Shown in pieces: positions 5,766 to 15,186 of a stretch of DNA of 30,109 nucleotides. The notes beneath the pieces were generated by a model, which had not been told where the DNA came from, made no database searches, and saw nothing but the letters and a program-made list of their open reading frames with translations. A program made the position numbers and the translations under genes. This stretch comes from a virus: positions 1-30,109 of IMG/VR virus record IMGVR_UViG_3300013132_002509. The stretch is one strand, 5' to 3'. How positions within the stretch are numbered: position 1 is the stretch's first letter; every line of letters starts with the position of its first letter.

Positions 5766-6520
5766 GCAAAATAGTTACCATTTGGGTGATTGGGGAAGTA
5801 GCATTCGTTACGCTCTATGGGTAAGTCAGTGCGACGTTCACACCAAAATTTCTTACCTAGGCCTATGGCTAGAGCAAGGCTTGAACTTTGGTTACCCACA
5901 AAGAGATCTGAGCCCGCTATTACCTCTGCCATATCCCGCATAGTATGGGTAGGGTAATGATCTATACTATAGCCCGTGATTTTGACAAAGTCCTGATATT
6001 CTTGTTCTAGCCCTATGAACACGCTGTCCTTGGACCAATTCTTGGTCTGCCATGCTTGCGGTAATTGTGGGGGTAGCCATCGATGTGTGCGATTGATCAC
6101 AATAGGGGCTATACGCCTTGGTGTCCGAACTGTGAGCCAACTGGTATTACGTAGAGAGGCCTGGACCTCTGTATCACGTATGCCGAACACATGAGCATAT
6201 ATGTCTACATAATTACCTGGGTGGTTTACAAAGATCTGCCTAAACCTATCCAGGTTATGAGTAATCTCTACTGAGGGTTGCATGACGTCAAAGCCTGTGA
6301 TATAGGCCTGCTCTAAGATAAAGTCTTTCATGAACTCATAGTCTGCTAGGGTCAGCCTACCCTGATGAATAGGGTTGGGCCTAGTGCCGTAATAGTGCTG
6401 GCCTATCCAGTCTATTTGATCTAGATGTAGGTAAAAGTCACCCCCACCCAGGTGCTTAACTAGGGCTAGGCTATAGATTAGGTCGCCGAAGGCTCCTGAA
6501 TGTTTAAAAGAATTAGTCAT
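5762..6520 (-). CDS. GT-B-type glycosyltransferase (GT9-like)
   Basis: The 252-residue protein opens with HSGAFGDLIYSLALVKHLGG, a GT-B first strand and glycine loop like those of GT9-type transferases. Its C-terminal half has the sugar-nucleotide-site pattern MAEVIAGSDLFVGNQSSSLA followed by IGLGKKFW. It is short for GT9 but matches the reconstructed length of its broken neighbour. Substrate is unknown; likely host surface or virion glycan. The ATG at 6520 has no clear Shine-Dalgarno sequence, and no convincing -35/-10 pair is seen upstream on this strand. Confidence 0.65.
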   Translation of the reverse strand: MTNSFKHSGAFGDLIYSLALVKHLGGGDFYLHLDQIDWIGQHYYGTRPNPIHQGRLTLADYEFMKDFILEQAYITGFDVMQPSVEITHNLDRFRQIFVNHPGNYVDIYAHVFGIRDTEVQASLRNTSWLTVRTPRRIAPIVINRTHRWLPPQLPQAWQTKNWSKDSVFIGLEQEYQDFVKITGYSIDHYPTHTMRDMAEVIAGSDLFVGNQSSSLALAIGLGKKFWCERRTDLPIERNECYFPNHPNGNYFA

Positions 6521-6560
6521 ATAATTTATTTAAATACTCTGATAATTATAGTATCAGATA

Positions 6561-6589
6561 TTGACTTTAGTTTTAGACAAAAGTATAAT
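6561..6589 (+). promoter_or_regulatory. sigma70-like promoter of the large plus-strand operon
   Basis: TTGACT (6561-6566), a 17-bp spacer and TATAAT (6584-6589) precede the ATG at 6599 by nine bases. Transcription should start near 6596, leaving about three bases of leader. This is the only strong promoter seen before the sixteen-gene run. Confidence 0.8.
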
Positions 6590-6598
6590 TAACACATA

Positions 6599-9037
6599 AT
6601 GAGCATGTATCATCAACTTGACCCCGACCTAGTTAAAGACATAGAATGGACAGGTAGTGTAGAGCATTACGACAGTGCTCTGTATAGCATTGGACCCCAA
6701 GATGAGGCCTTTGTGGTTGTAAATCCATGGCTGGAAGATACCAAGCCTTTTTATTATATAGAAGAAGTAGAATTAGGGGAACAGTGTATTACCTATACCT
6801 ATAAGGGTGAGTGGGTGGCCAAGTATTTTCCCAGGGGGTGGACCTACGAGCAAGGCTATGAAACTAGGGAAATAGAGATGCCACGCAGTATATGGCGTAA
6901 GAATCCGGACCTAGATAGAACTATGGTATTTGAGGATGACCCTTTTAATACCTACCAGCCAGACCCCTACGAAGCCAAGTGCGAATTAGTATGGTATATT
7001 GACAGTAGGTTCAACCCCCTGGATGATAAGGTATGGGCCATGACTTGTAGGCCCATGGGCGGAGAAATATTAGAACGTAGAGAAATGGGTTATCTCACAC
7101 CCAAAGTAGATATAGAAATCAACCCTGACCTACCTGACCTAAAACTTGACTTAGATAATTTAATGCCTGCTTTTTGGGAGTTAGCCAACACCACAGTGTG
7201 GACCTTAGATCCTGCATGGACCAAGCCTGATAATATATGGGTCGTCCAGATCAAGCCTGCCTATCGTAAACCAGGTGAATGGACCGTTAAAGGCCATATT
7301 GAGCCTAAGTTTAGGACTATATATAACCCGGATCTACCTAGGCTAGACTATGAGTTAGAATTGGATTTAGACTGGCAGGATTTGATTTATAGTCATGTAT
7401 GGTATCTGGATCGTGCATATACTAGGGACTTAGACAAACCTATGTGGGCATTTAAGATCACAGCAGGCCAGGGTCTACCTGAAAAAAATAGAGGTTATAT
7501 CCGACCTATTCAACATATTGAATATAATCCTGACCTCCCTGAGATGACCTATGATTTGAAGTTTAACATGCAGTATTATGACCTGGGCTATGAACAGGTT
7601 TATATGCTTGATCCTAAACACACTAGGGACCTAGCAGAAGAAATATGGGCTGTAAAGATTAGTTACACGGCAAAAACCAAGGGCTCTAAAACGCTAGGCT
7701 ATGTCAGTCCTAAATTTAAGTTAATAAAAAACAAGTCCTTACCCCCATTAAATTATGACCTGCCCTTAGATATACCCTATTATGATTTTGCCTATGAACA
7801 TGTATATTATCTAGACCCGATACATACCAAGGGCTTTATAGATAAGGATATATGGGCAGTTAAGGTTAAGGCTGTAAAAAAAGTACAGGGTACTAAAAAC
7901 CAAGGTTATGTCAAGCCCTTGGTCACTGTAGAATATCATAACGAAACTAGCGATATGGACTTTGAAATTGATAATCTCTGTATACCCTATTATGACCTAG
8001 TCTATAATAATGTCTACTACCTAGATCCTGAGTATATCAAGAGTGTTGAGCATTATGCTTTTATCTTAAAGTTTACAGATAAGCCCATTGGATCCAAGAA
8101 GTTAGGTTATATCAAGCCTAAAACTCACATACAGATAAACAAGGCAATCAAAAATCTCAAGGTGGATTTTGCCTATCAGATTCCTTATTACGATAGAAAC
8201 TATCTACATGAATGGTATATGGATTTTCTGGGACAAACAGAAACTAAAATCTGGGCAGTGCGTGCTTGGTTACAAAAAGGTGTAGAAGTAATTAAAGACA
8301 TGGGTTACCTAGATGTAGAATATCCTAATCACCTTGATGTTATATTCATCAGTTATGATGAAGCGGACGCAGACAAGAACTGGAATAGAGTATTAGAAAA
8401 AGCACCTTGGGCAAAGAGAGTACATGGAGTAAAAGGTATATTAGAAGCACATAGAGCGGCGGCAGAATTAGCCACTACTGATATGTTTTATGTGGTAGAT
8501 GGAGATGCTTATCTTACAGTTGATTTTCAATTTACCTTCCAACCAGATTTGTTTGATAGAGACTGTGTATATGTATATAAGAGTCTAAATGAAATAACAG
8601 GGGACTCCTATGGCTACGGTGGTGTTAAGATATTTCCTAGAAACAAGTTATTAAAATTGAGGCAATGGGTAGGGTTAGATATGACTACCAGTTTTTCTAA
8701 GGTTAAGATATTAGATGATATCAGTTGCTTCACTAGATATGCCTATGATGATATCAGTGCATATCGTAGTGGCTTTAGAGAAGCAGTGAAATTGTGCTGG
8801 AATAGATTTCGAGATCCAGACAATCCTGTACATTTAGCACGATTAGAACAATGGAAGACCAGAGGCCTAAGTAAGGCACACGGGGAAATGAGTATAACAG
8901 GTGCCTGGGACGGCGAAGGTTATTTTTACTTCTATAAAGACAAGTACGGTGATAATCTAACCTGGCAAATACTGGAAAAAATTAACAGCAGAGATTATCT
9001 TAACACAAGATTTAAGAAGAGATTTAATAAAGAATAA
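6599..9037 (+). CDS. repeat protein fused to a glycosyltransferase-like domain (812 aa)
   Basis: Residues from about 130 to 575 contain about seven copies of a roughly 68-residue unit. Its signature is V-W/Y-Y-L-D-P, then I-W-A-V-K, G-Y-x-x-P-K, an Asn/Pro-rich turn and YYDLxY; signatures fall near residues 130, 200, 267, 334, 402, 472 and 539. The last 235 residues (HLDVIFISYDEADADKNW, RVHGVKGILEAHRAAAELA, FYVVDGDAYL) look like a GT-A-type transferase, with DGD as candidate metal-binding motif. The repeats may bind glycan or scaffold the operon's enzymes. There is no SD and the start follows the promoter almost directly, so translation may be leaderless; a second ATG at 6605 is an alternative. 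Confidence 0.7.
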   Translation: MSMYHQLDPDLVKDIEWTGSVEHYDSALYSIGPQDEAFVVVNPWLEDTKPFYYIEEVELGEQCITYTYKGEWVAKYFPRGWTYEQGYETREIEMPRSIWRKNPDLDRTMVFEDDPFNTYQPDPYEAKCELVWYIDSRFNPLDDKVWAMTCRPMGGEILERREMGYLTPKVDIEINPDLPDLKLDLDNLMPAFWELANTTVWTLDPAWTKPDNIWVVQIKPAYRKPGEWTVKGHIEPKFRTIYNPDLPRLDYELELDLDWQDLIYSHVWYLDRAYTRDLDKPMWAFKITAGQGLPEKNRGYIRPIQHIEYNPDLPEMTYDLKFNMQYYDLGYEQVYMLDPKHTRDLAEEIWAVKISYTAKTKGSKTLGYVSPKFKLIKNKSLPPLNYDLPLDIPYYDFAYEHVYYLDPIHTKGFIDKDIWAVKVKAVKKVQGTKNQGYVKPLVTVEYHNETSDMDFEIDNLCIPYYDLVYNNVYYLDPEYIKSVEHYAFILKFTDKPIGSKKLGYIKPKTHIQINKAIKNLKVDFAYQIPYYDRNYLHEWYMDFLGQTETKIWAVRAWLQKGVEVIKDMGYLDVEYPNHLDVIFISYDEADADKNWNRVLEKAPWAKRVHGVKGILEAHRAAAELATTDMFYVVDGDAYLTVDFQFTFQPDLFDRDCVYVYKSLNEITGDSYGYGGVKIFPRNKLLKLRQWVGLDMTTSFSKVKILDDISCFTRYAYDDISAYRSGFREAVKLCWNRFRDPDNPVHLARLEQWKTRGLSKAHGEMSITGAWDGEGYFYFYKDKYGDNLTWQILEKINSRDYLNTRFKKRFNKE

Positions 9038-9038
9038 T

Positions 9039-10433
9039 ATGGCACTAGAATCTAATAAAAATTGGGTAAACAAGTTGATACCTATCATCAATGAAGTCAG
9101 TCCTACATTTTGTCTGGCTAAATGGTATCATACTACCTTATATCTACAAACCGGTGAAACACACAGTTGTTATCATCCGCCTCCACATCCTATTGATGCG
9201 AAAGAAATTGCAAGAAACCCTAGTGCCCTACATAATACTTCTATCAAAAAAGAAGAACGTAGAGAAATGTTAAAAGGCATTCAAACAGCCGGATGTCAAT
9301 ATTGTTGGAATATTGAGAACCTAGGTTCAGATTATATCAGTGATAGACATCTAAAGAGCACCAGTATATATACTCCAGATAGGTACGAACGTGCCAGCAG
9401 TCAATCACACAAGACTAATTTTAATCCTGAGTATGTAGAAATCAGTTTCGGTAATGAGTGTAATTTTAAGTGCGGGTATTGCCATCCGAAGGCTAGCAGT
9501 AGGTTTTATAATGAAATAAAACAATTCGGTCCTGTTGAAACAGTATATAATCATCGTTGTGACATAGACTGGTTAAAGATATACGAACGAGAAGAAGATA
9601 ATCCTTATGTTGATGCATGGTGGAAGTGGTGGCCCGACCTAAAGAAAGAGTTAAGCATACTAAGGATTACAGGCGGCGAACCTTTGATGCATACCAGTAC
9701 CTGGAAGTTGTTTAAAGAGATCGCAGCAGATCCTATGCCTCAATTGGAATTAAACATTAACAGTAATATGGGAGTGAAGTCTGCTCTCGTTGATAAAATG
9801 ATTGACCACGTAAATGATCTAACTGAAAACAATAAGATCAAAGTGTTTAAGTTATATACTAGCATTGATACTTGGGGGCCTAGAGCAGAATATATCCGTA
9901 CAGGACTTGATTTAGAATTATGGGAACGCAACCTAATTAGTTATCTCAAGCGTACAGGACAACCTATTAGTTTTATGATTACTTTTAACATTCTCAGTGT
10001 GACAACATTTAAGAGTTTGTTAGAAAAGATACTTGAATGGAGATCATTATATAATGCATTTAATAGAACTAATCAACCTCAGATGATTAGGTTTGATACT
10101 CCATATCTTAAAGAGCCCCTACAATACGACATGAACATTCTACCTAAAGAATATTTTATGCCCTACATGGAAAAGGCCTTAAAGTTTATGGAATCAAATG
10201 TTGACGATCAAGATGTTAATAAGTTTAATAGCCTAGAGTTTGAAAAATTTAGAAGGGTAGTGGATTATATGAAAACCACTGTATATCCTGAAGAGAAACT
10301 TATTGAAGGGTATCATGATTTTTATAACTGGTTTAGTGAACTGGACCGTAGACGTGGCACCAACTTTAAAAAGACCTTTCCTGAAATGAAAGAGTTTTTT
10401 GTAGACTGTAAGAGATTTGCAGATGACAACTGA
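9039..10433 (+). CDS. radical SAM protein with N-terminal twitch-like cluster
   Basis: The 464-residue protein carries the radical SAM motif CNFKCGYC (Cys141, 145, 148) and the SAM-binding RITGGEPLM. Before it lies a Cys set at residues 25, 44, 86 and 89 (FCLAKWYHTTLYLQTGETHS, then CQYCW), which fits an auxiliary [4Fe-4S] cluster in a twitch-like domain. In known SPASM/twitch enzymes that domain is usually C-terminal, so the order is reversed. The C-terminus FKKTFPEMKEFF resembles the ends of the next two genes, suggesting paralogy. It starts one base after the previous stop. The reaction and substrate are unknown. Confidence 0.8.
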   Translation: MALESNKNWVNKLIPIINEVSPTFCLAKWYHTTLYLQTGETHSCYHPPPHPIDAKEIARNPSALHNTSIKKEERREMLKGIQTAGCQYCWNIENLGSDYISDRHLKSTSIYTPDRYERASSQSHKTNFNPEYVEISFGNECNFKCGYCHPKASSRFYNEIKQFGPVETVYNHRCDIDWLKIYEREEDNPYVDAWWKWWPDLKKELSILRITGGEPLMHTSTWKLFKEIAADPMPQLELNINSNMGVKSALVDKMIDHVNDLTENNKIKVFKLYTSIDTWGPRAEYIRTGLDLELWERNLISYLKRTGQPISFMITFNILSVTTFKSLLEKILEWRSLYNAFNRTNQPQMIRFDTPYLKEPLQYDMNILPKEYFMPYMEKALKFMESNVDDQDVNKFNSLEFEKFRRVVDYMKTTVYPEEKLIEGYHDFYNWFSELDRRRGTNFKKTFPEMKEFFVDCKRFADDN

Positions 10434-11670
10434 TATAGACTACGCGAATCCGCAAGAATTGATTTCTAATAACAAATCATTTTGTATATTGCCTTGGATG
10501 CATCTTTATACTTTTCCGTCGGGCACAGCCTATCCTTGCTGTGTTAGTAAGGTAGATTTGCCTGTTGGTTCTACACGCAAAACAAAACTTATAGATATTG
10601 TCAATAGTGACAGTATGAATCAACTCAGATTGGACATGCTGGCAGGTAGGAAAAATCCTAACTGCGAAACCTGTTATCAGCATGAAGAAACTGGTATTCA
10701 AACGATGAGACAGGGATCTACCTATCAGTATTTCAAACATTTTAAAACTGATGTTGTAGATAATACCAATGAAGACGGCAGTGTTAAAAATTTTAAGATG
10801 CGTTATTTTGATATTAGATTTAGTAATATCTGCAATTTCAAATGTAGAACATGCGGTCCGGACTTTAGCAGTCAATGGGAACAAGAATATAAAAAGAATC
10901 AAATCTATGTTCATCCTATACATAAGAATGATAGACCTGAGTTCTTAGGTGAAGTTCTGGAACATATGCCCACAATAGAAACTGCTTATTTTGCAGGCGG
11001 AGAGCCTTTAATAACAGAAGAACACTACAAGATATTAGAAGAATTAATTAGACTAGGTAGAACAGATGTTGAATTGAGATATAACACTAACCTCAGTGTG
11101 CTTAAGTTTAAAGATAAAGACCTTATCAGTTTATGGAAATACTTTACCAAGCCTATTGATATTGCTGCTAGTATAGATCATTATGGTATTAGGGCAGAAT
11201 ATATTAGGCATGGCACAGAATGGGCTCAGGTAGAGAATAATTTTAGGTCATTAAGGGAACATTCATTTATTAAAATTACAATTAATAGTGTGTTAAGTGT
11301 GTTTAATGTATTAACTATAGAACAGTTTTATAACTATCTAATTAAAAATGGCTTATATACTCCTAAGGACAGAAGTTATTCTATATATAAAATGGTAGGT
11401 CCTAGCCATCTTAGTGCTCAGATACTACCCTCTGCATTTAAGGACAAAGCCGAACAGAGTTTGAACAGGTTAATCGCTCTAATGGAAGCAATGAAATTTG
11501 ACAAACCTAACATTGAGCAGATAAAAACTATTTCGGCATTTTTACGCAGTAGAGACTGTTGGGAAGAAGAAAAACATAATTTTAGGAAAGAAGTTAAACT
11601 AGTAGATGAACTACGAGGAGAAAAGTTTACCAGTACTTTTCCTGAAATTGCTGATCTTATGTGGATATGA
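10423..11670 (+). CDS. N-terminal-twitch radical SAM protein, copy 1
   Basis: The ATG at 10423, with AGAGA seven bases upstream, is preferred over the TTG at 10417; it overlaps the previous gene. The 415-residue product has an N-terminal cluster set FCILPWMHLYTFPSGTAYPC and CETC (Cys21, 39/40, 81, 84). The radical SAM core follows (FDIRFSNICNFKCRTC, Cys137, 141, 144) with AYFAGGEPLI. This layout matches the family often annotated as twitch-domain-containing radical SAM protein in marine phages and bacteria, whose reaction is unknown to me. It is clearly paralogous to the next two genes. Confidence 0.85.
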   Translation: MTTDIDYANPQELISNNKSFCILPWMHLYTFPSGTAYPCCVSKVDLPVGSTRKTKLIDIVNSDSMNQLRLDMLAGRKNPNCETCYQHEETGIQTMRQGSTYQYFKHFKTDVVDNTNEDGSVKNFKMRYFDIRFSNICNFKCRTCGPDFSSQWEQEYKKNQIYVHPIHKNDRPEFLGEVLEHMPTIETAYFAGGEPLITEEHYKILEELIRLGRTDVELRYNTNLSVLKFKDKDLISLWKYFTKPIDIAASIDHYGIRAEYIRHGTEWAQVENNFRSLREHSFIKITINSVLSVFNVLTIEQFYNYLIKNGLYTPKDRSYSIYKMVGPSHLSAQILPSAFKDKAEQSLNRLIALMEAMKFDKPNIEQIKTISAFLRSRDCWEEEKHNFRKEVKLVDELRGEKFTSTFPEIADLMWI

Positions 11671-12911
11671 AAAAGTATATCCCTATTAAAAACAAAGAAT
11701 ATCTTACAAAAGAAAGTAAGGTATTCTGTATGTTCCCTTGGATGCACCTGAATGTAACGCCTAAGGGTGATATATACCCTTGCTGTAGTAATAACTATAG
11801 CACACCCTACGGCAACACTAAAAAGATATCGCTGAAAGAAGCATTTAATCTAGATGAGATGAAACAACTTAGATTGAACATGCTTAGGGATAAACCTAGT
11901 GAGATATGCGAGTTTTGCTACAAACACGAAGAAGCAGGTCCATATAGTTTTAGAACTTATAGTTTAGATCATTGGGCCAAGAGATTCGACGAACTCGTAC
12001 CTTTTACTAGAAAAGACGGTACCCTTGAAGATTTTAAAATGCACTATTTTGACATTAGGTTTAGCAATATCTGTAATTTCAAATGCAGAACCTGTGGTGC
12101 AGAATTTAGCAGTCAATGGGCCGCTGAAAATCGATTGATTAATAAAGACTATCCTATTTTGTTTCATGCCGATGCCAAAGGTAATTTGCTCAAGGAAGTA
12201 TTGACGCATATTGAACATATAGACCTTGCCTACTTCGCAGGTGGAGAACCCCTAATAACAGATGAACATTATATCATACTTGAAGAAATGATTAGGCAGG
12301 GTAGAACTGATATTACTCTAAGATATAACACAAATGCTAGTAATATTAAGTTTAAACAATATGATATTTTAGGACTGTGGAAACATTTTAAAAGAGTAGA
12401 ACTAAGTTGTAGTGTTGATCACTACGGAGATAGAGCAGAGTGGATTAGGCATGGAACAGATTGGGCTCAGGTAGAAACTAATCTGAAGAAATTTAGAAGT
12501 TTAGATTATATAAGTTTTCAAATCAACACAGTGTTCAGTATATTCAATTATCTAACACTGGCAGATTTTTACGATTATATGAAATCAAAAGATCTAGTAC
12601 AATCAAACGATTGGTATCATAGTTTATACCTTGCTGTTCATCCTAGCCATTATTCTGCAAAGAGTTTACCTAAACTTTTGAAACCTATTGCTAGACAACG
12701 CTGCAAGGATTTTATAGACAGGAACGCAGATAGTTATCAAGGCGTGAATAGATTAGTAAGTGATGCTATAGCCTTCGCAGATAACGGTGATACATGGGCA
12801 GCAACACGAGAAGAATTTTTCAAGCATACCTTATACCATGATAAAATAAGGTCAGAAGATTTTAAAAAAACATTTCCGGAACTGGAATCAATAGAGGATA
12901 TGACAGAATGA
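11667..12911 (+). CDS. N-terminal-twitch radical SAM protein, copy 2
   Basis: The ATG at 11667 forms an ATGA overlap with the previous stop and is preferred over the GTG at 11661. The 414-residue protein repeats the layout of copy 1: FCMFPWMHLNVTPKGDIYPC with CEFC (Cys21, 39/40, 81, 84), then FDIRFSNICNFKCRTC (Cys136, 140, 143), AYFAGGEPLI and SVDHYGDRAEWIRHGTDWAQ. Of the tandem set, it is most like copy 1, almost residue for residue around the radical SAM motif. Substrate is unknown. Confidence 0.85.
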   Translation: MKKYIPIKNKEYLTKESKVFCMFPWMHLNVTPKGDIYPCCSNNYSTPYGNTKKISLKEAFNLDEMKQLRLNMLRDKPSEICEFCYKHEEAGPYSFRTYSLDHWAKRFDELVPFTRKDGTLEDFKMHYFDIRFSNICNFKCRTCGAEFSSQWAAENRLINKDYPILFHADAKGNLLKEVLTHIEHIDLAYFAGGEPLITDEHYIILEEMIRQGRTDITLRYNTNASNIKFKQYDILGLWKHFKRVELSCSVDHYGDRAEWIRHGTDWAQVETNLKKFRSLDYISFQINTVFSIFNYLTLADFYDYMKSKDLVQSNDWYHSLYLAVHPSHYSAKSLPKLLKPIARQRCKDFIDRNADSYQGVNRLVSDAIAFADNGDTWAATREEFFKHTLYHDKIRSEDFKKTFPELESIEDMTE

Positions 12912-14194
12912 AAGATGTGGGTCAAATAAAGAAACTTATTAAAGATAGTAAACATTTTTGTGTGCTACCTTGGGTGCATTTTCATTCATGGCCTAACGGT
13001 AAAGTAATGCCCTGCTGTGTAGCAGATAGTGAATTACCTGTGGGCCAAATAAAAGGCGAAGAATCTATTATAGAAATGATGAATAGTGAAAACTATAAAC
13101 AACTTCGCAGAAATATGTTAAATGACGAACCTAGTCCTGAATGTAAACGCTGTTATGACTTAGAATTATTAGGCACCTGGACCATGCGTCAAAGCCATAA
13201 TAAACGCAGAGGTATGGAATATATTGATTTGATTTCAGATACTAATGATGACGGTAGTATAAATGAATTTCAAATGAAGTATATGGATATTAGGTTTAGT
13301 AATCTTTGTAATATGAAATGTCGCAGTTGCGGTCCAGGTTGCAGCAGTCAATGGGCAGAAGAATATGTAAAGAAAAAATGGGGTTATGAACAACTAGAAC
13401 AATTTTTCGGCATGAAAACGATAGTGGTTAATAGTAATGAAGATCAAGTGTTCATGTCAAAATTAAAACCTTATCTAAAGGATGTAACAGAAGTATATTT
13501 TGCAGGCGGGGAAATAATTATTACACCGGAACACTATGAGTGTCTAGACTACTGGATAGCAAATGATCTAACTGAGCAAGTTGAACTGACATACACTACA
13601 AATTTTAGTGTGCTTAAGTATAAGAATCGTGACTTGATTAAGTTATGGAAAAAGTTCCCTAATCTTAAGATATGGGCTAGTTTAGATGCAGGTGGTGATC
13701 AGGCTGAGGTTATTCGCAAAGGATCTGATTGGCCTAGGATAGAATCAAATATTAGAAAACTCAAAGAAGAAGTTCCTCACGCTGATTTTCAAATCACTCC
13801 TACTATAAGTATATGGAATGTGTTTACCTTTCCTGATTTCTTTGATTATCTAGTGGATCAAAATCTATTAGATTTTACTAATCCTAAATGGCAATGCAAT
13901 GCAAGGTTTAATTTACTAACCTATCCATGGTATGCAAATATAATGATTTTACCTCATGATATAAGGATGCGTCTAATGGATAGATGGGCCGAAAGTGCAA
14001 AAAAATATAGTCATAATCAAGATCTTGTTAATTCATTTAAAATGGTTATATATAGTTTAGACCGCGGAGATGAAAATAAGGGCGGCCTAATGGAATTTAT
14101 AAATTATAATAATGAAGTAGATAAAATGCGTAAGGAAAAGATATTAGACATCGTACCAGAACTAAAAGAGGTTTATGAATGGGTAAAAAAATAA
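12908..14194 (+). CDS. N-terminal-twitch radical SAM protein, copy 3 (divergent)
   Basis: The start forms an ATGA overlap with copy 2. The 428-residue product keeps the N-terminal cluster set (FCVLPWVHFHSWPNGKVMPC, CKRC; Cys18, 36/37, 79, 82) and the core MDIRFSNLCNMKCRSC (Cys134, 138, 141). The SAM-binding segment reads YFAGGEIII, without the Pro found in the GGEP of its sisters. The SxDHYG segment is changed to SLDAGGDQAEVIRKGSDW. These changes suggest a different substrate. Confidence 0.83.
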   Translation: MKDVGQIKKLIKDSKHFCVLPWVHFHSWPNGKVMPCCVADSELPVGQIKGEESIIEMMNSENYKQLRRNMLNDEPSPECKRCYDLELLGTWTMRQSHNKRRGMEYIDLISDTNDDGSINEFQMKYMDIRFSNLCNMKCRSCGPGCSSQWAEEYVKKKWGYEQLEQFFGMKTIVVNSNEDQVFMSKLKPYLKDVTEVYFAGGEIIITPEHYECLDYWIANDLTEQVELTYTTNFSVLKYKNRDLIKLWKKFPNLKIWASLDAGGDQAEVIRKGSDWPRIESNIRKLKEEVPHADFQITPTISIWNVFTFPDFFDYLVDQNLLDFTNPKWQCNARFNLLTYPWYANIMILPHDIRMRLMDRWAESAKKYSHNQDLVNSFKMVIYSLDRGDENKGGLMEFINYNNEVDKMRKEKILDIVPELKEVYEWVKK

Positions 14195-15186
14195 TCCCTA
14201 TAGTAGATAAAAAGTTAATTGCCATTACTTCTAAGAGCAAGTATATGGCGGTTACCTGGCAGGTAAACAATTATTGTAATTTTAAATGCAGTTATTGTAA
14301 TCCAGGTAACTGGGCTGGTACTGATCTTAATAATGGTAATTTAGGTCTATATCTATATAACTTAGAAGAGATTATAACAAAGTATAAGGCCGCAGGCTAT
14401 GAACATTTTAAGTTTTTCTTCAGTGGTGGCGAACCTACTGCATGGAAAAACTTTATTCCTATTTGTGAATGGCTCAGAAAAGCATTACCTGCTTGCACAC
14501 TGGCAGTTAATACTAATTTAAGTAGACCTTTGAACTGGTGGCAGAAATATTATCATTTGTTTGATGATATTGTGGCTAGTTTTCATGTTGAATTCAGTGA
14601 TAAGAAGCGTTATGAGGAAAACAGTATTTTCTTATGCGATAAGATAAATTACCTTGCTACCAAAATGCTCATGCATGAAGAAAGATTTTGGGAAGTTGTA
14701 GAATATGGAGAGTACCTAAAAACTGTAATGCCTAATTATTTTTTAGAGTGGACTCCGTTATTTGATGAAATGACCGCTGAGGCTAAGCCTTGGGAATATA
14801 AAGATTCTGCCAAAGTAGAATTTCTAAAGACTCATAACTATGATCAAAAACAAACTCTACTTAAACCACAAAAGCATAATCACTGCGTCAGTTACAACAT
14901 GTACGATGACGAATCTACTATTCATACAAATAGCAATGATGTTATTATTAATAGGCAAAACTTCTTCAAGGGATGGACCTGTAATGTAGGTGACGCTATT
15001 TTTATTAATCCAGTAGGATCTGTTAGTCTGGCAAGTTGTGGACAGGGCGGCTATGTAGGTAATATTTTAAAAGATGTGGAAGGCATAGGTCCTAAAGAAA
15101 TTATCTGCGGGAAGGAGCACTGTCACTGCGGCACAGACATAATTATCCCCAAACGTTCTCCGGAATATAATGCCTATAATCAATAG
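14179..15186 (+). CDS. radical SAM protein with C-terminal SPASM/twitch-like cysteines
   Basis: The 335-residue protein has its core motif near the start (VTWQVNNYCNFKCSYC; Cys33, 37, 40) and KFFFSGGEPTAW. Its C-terminal region carries Cys268, 287, 310, 315 and 317 (GWTCNVG, SLASCGQG, IICGKEHCHC), enough for an auxiliary cluster. This is the usual domain order, unlike the four preceding genes. It overlaps copy 3 by 16 bases and the next gene by 17, so the genes are tightly coupled. Substrate is unknown. Confidence 0.82.
   Translation: MGKKIIPIVDKKLIAITSKSKYMAVTWQVNNYCNFKCSYCNPGNWAGTDLNNGNLGLYLYNLEEIITKYKAAGYEHFKFFFSGGEPTAWKNFIPICEWLRKALPACTLAVNTNLSRPLNWWQKYYHLFDDIVASFHVEFSDKKRYEENSIFLCDKINYLATKMLMHEERFWEVVEYGEYLKTVMPNYFLEWTPLFDEMTAEAKPWEYKDSAKVEFLKTHNYDQKQTLLKPQKHNHCVSYNMYDDESTIHTNSNDVIINRQNFFKGWTCNVGDAIFINPVGSVSLASCGQGGYVGNILKDVEGIGPKEIICGKEHCHCGTDIIIPKRSPEYNAYNQ

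Noticed and set aside
10417-10419. TTG start for radical SAM copy 1 (likewise GTG 11661 for copy 2 and 28098 for the minus-strand radical SAM gene)
   Set aside because: ATG codons at 10423, 11667 and 28071 have better ribosome spacing or exact ATGA overlaps with the upstream gene.
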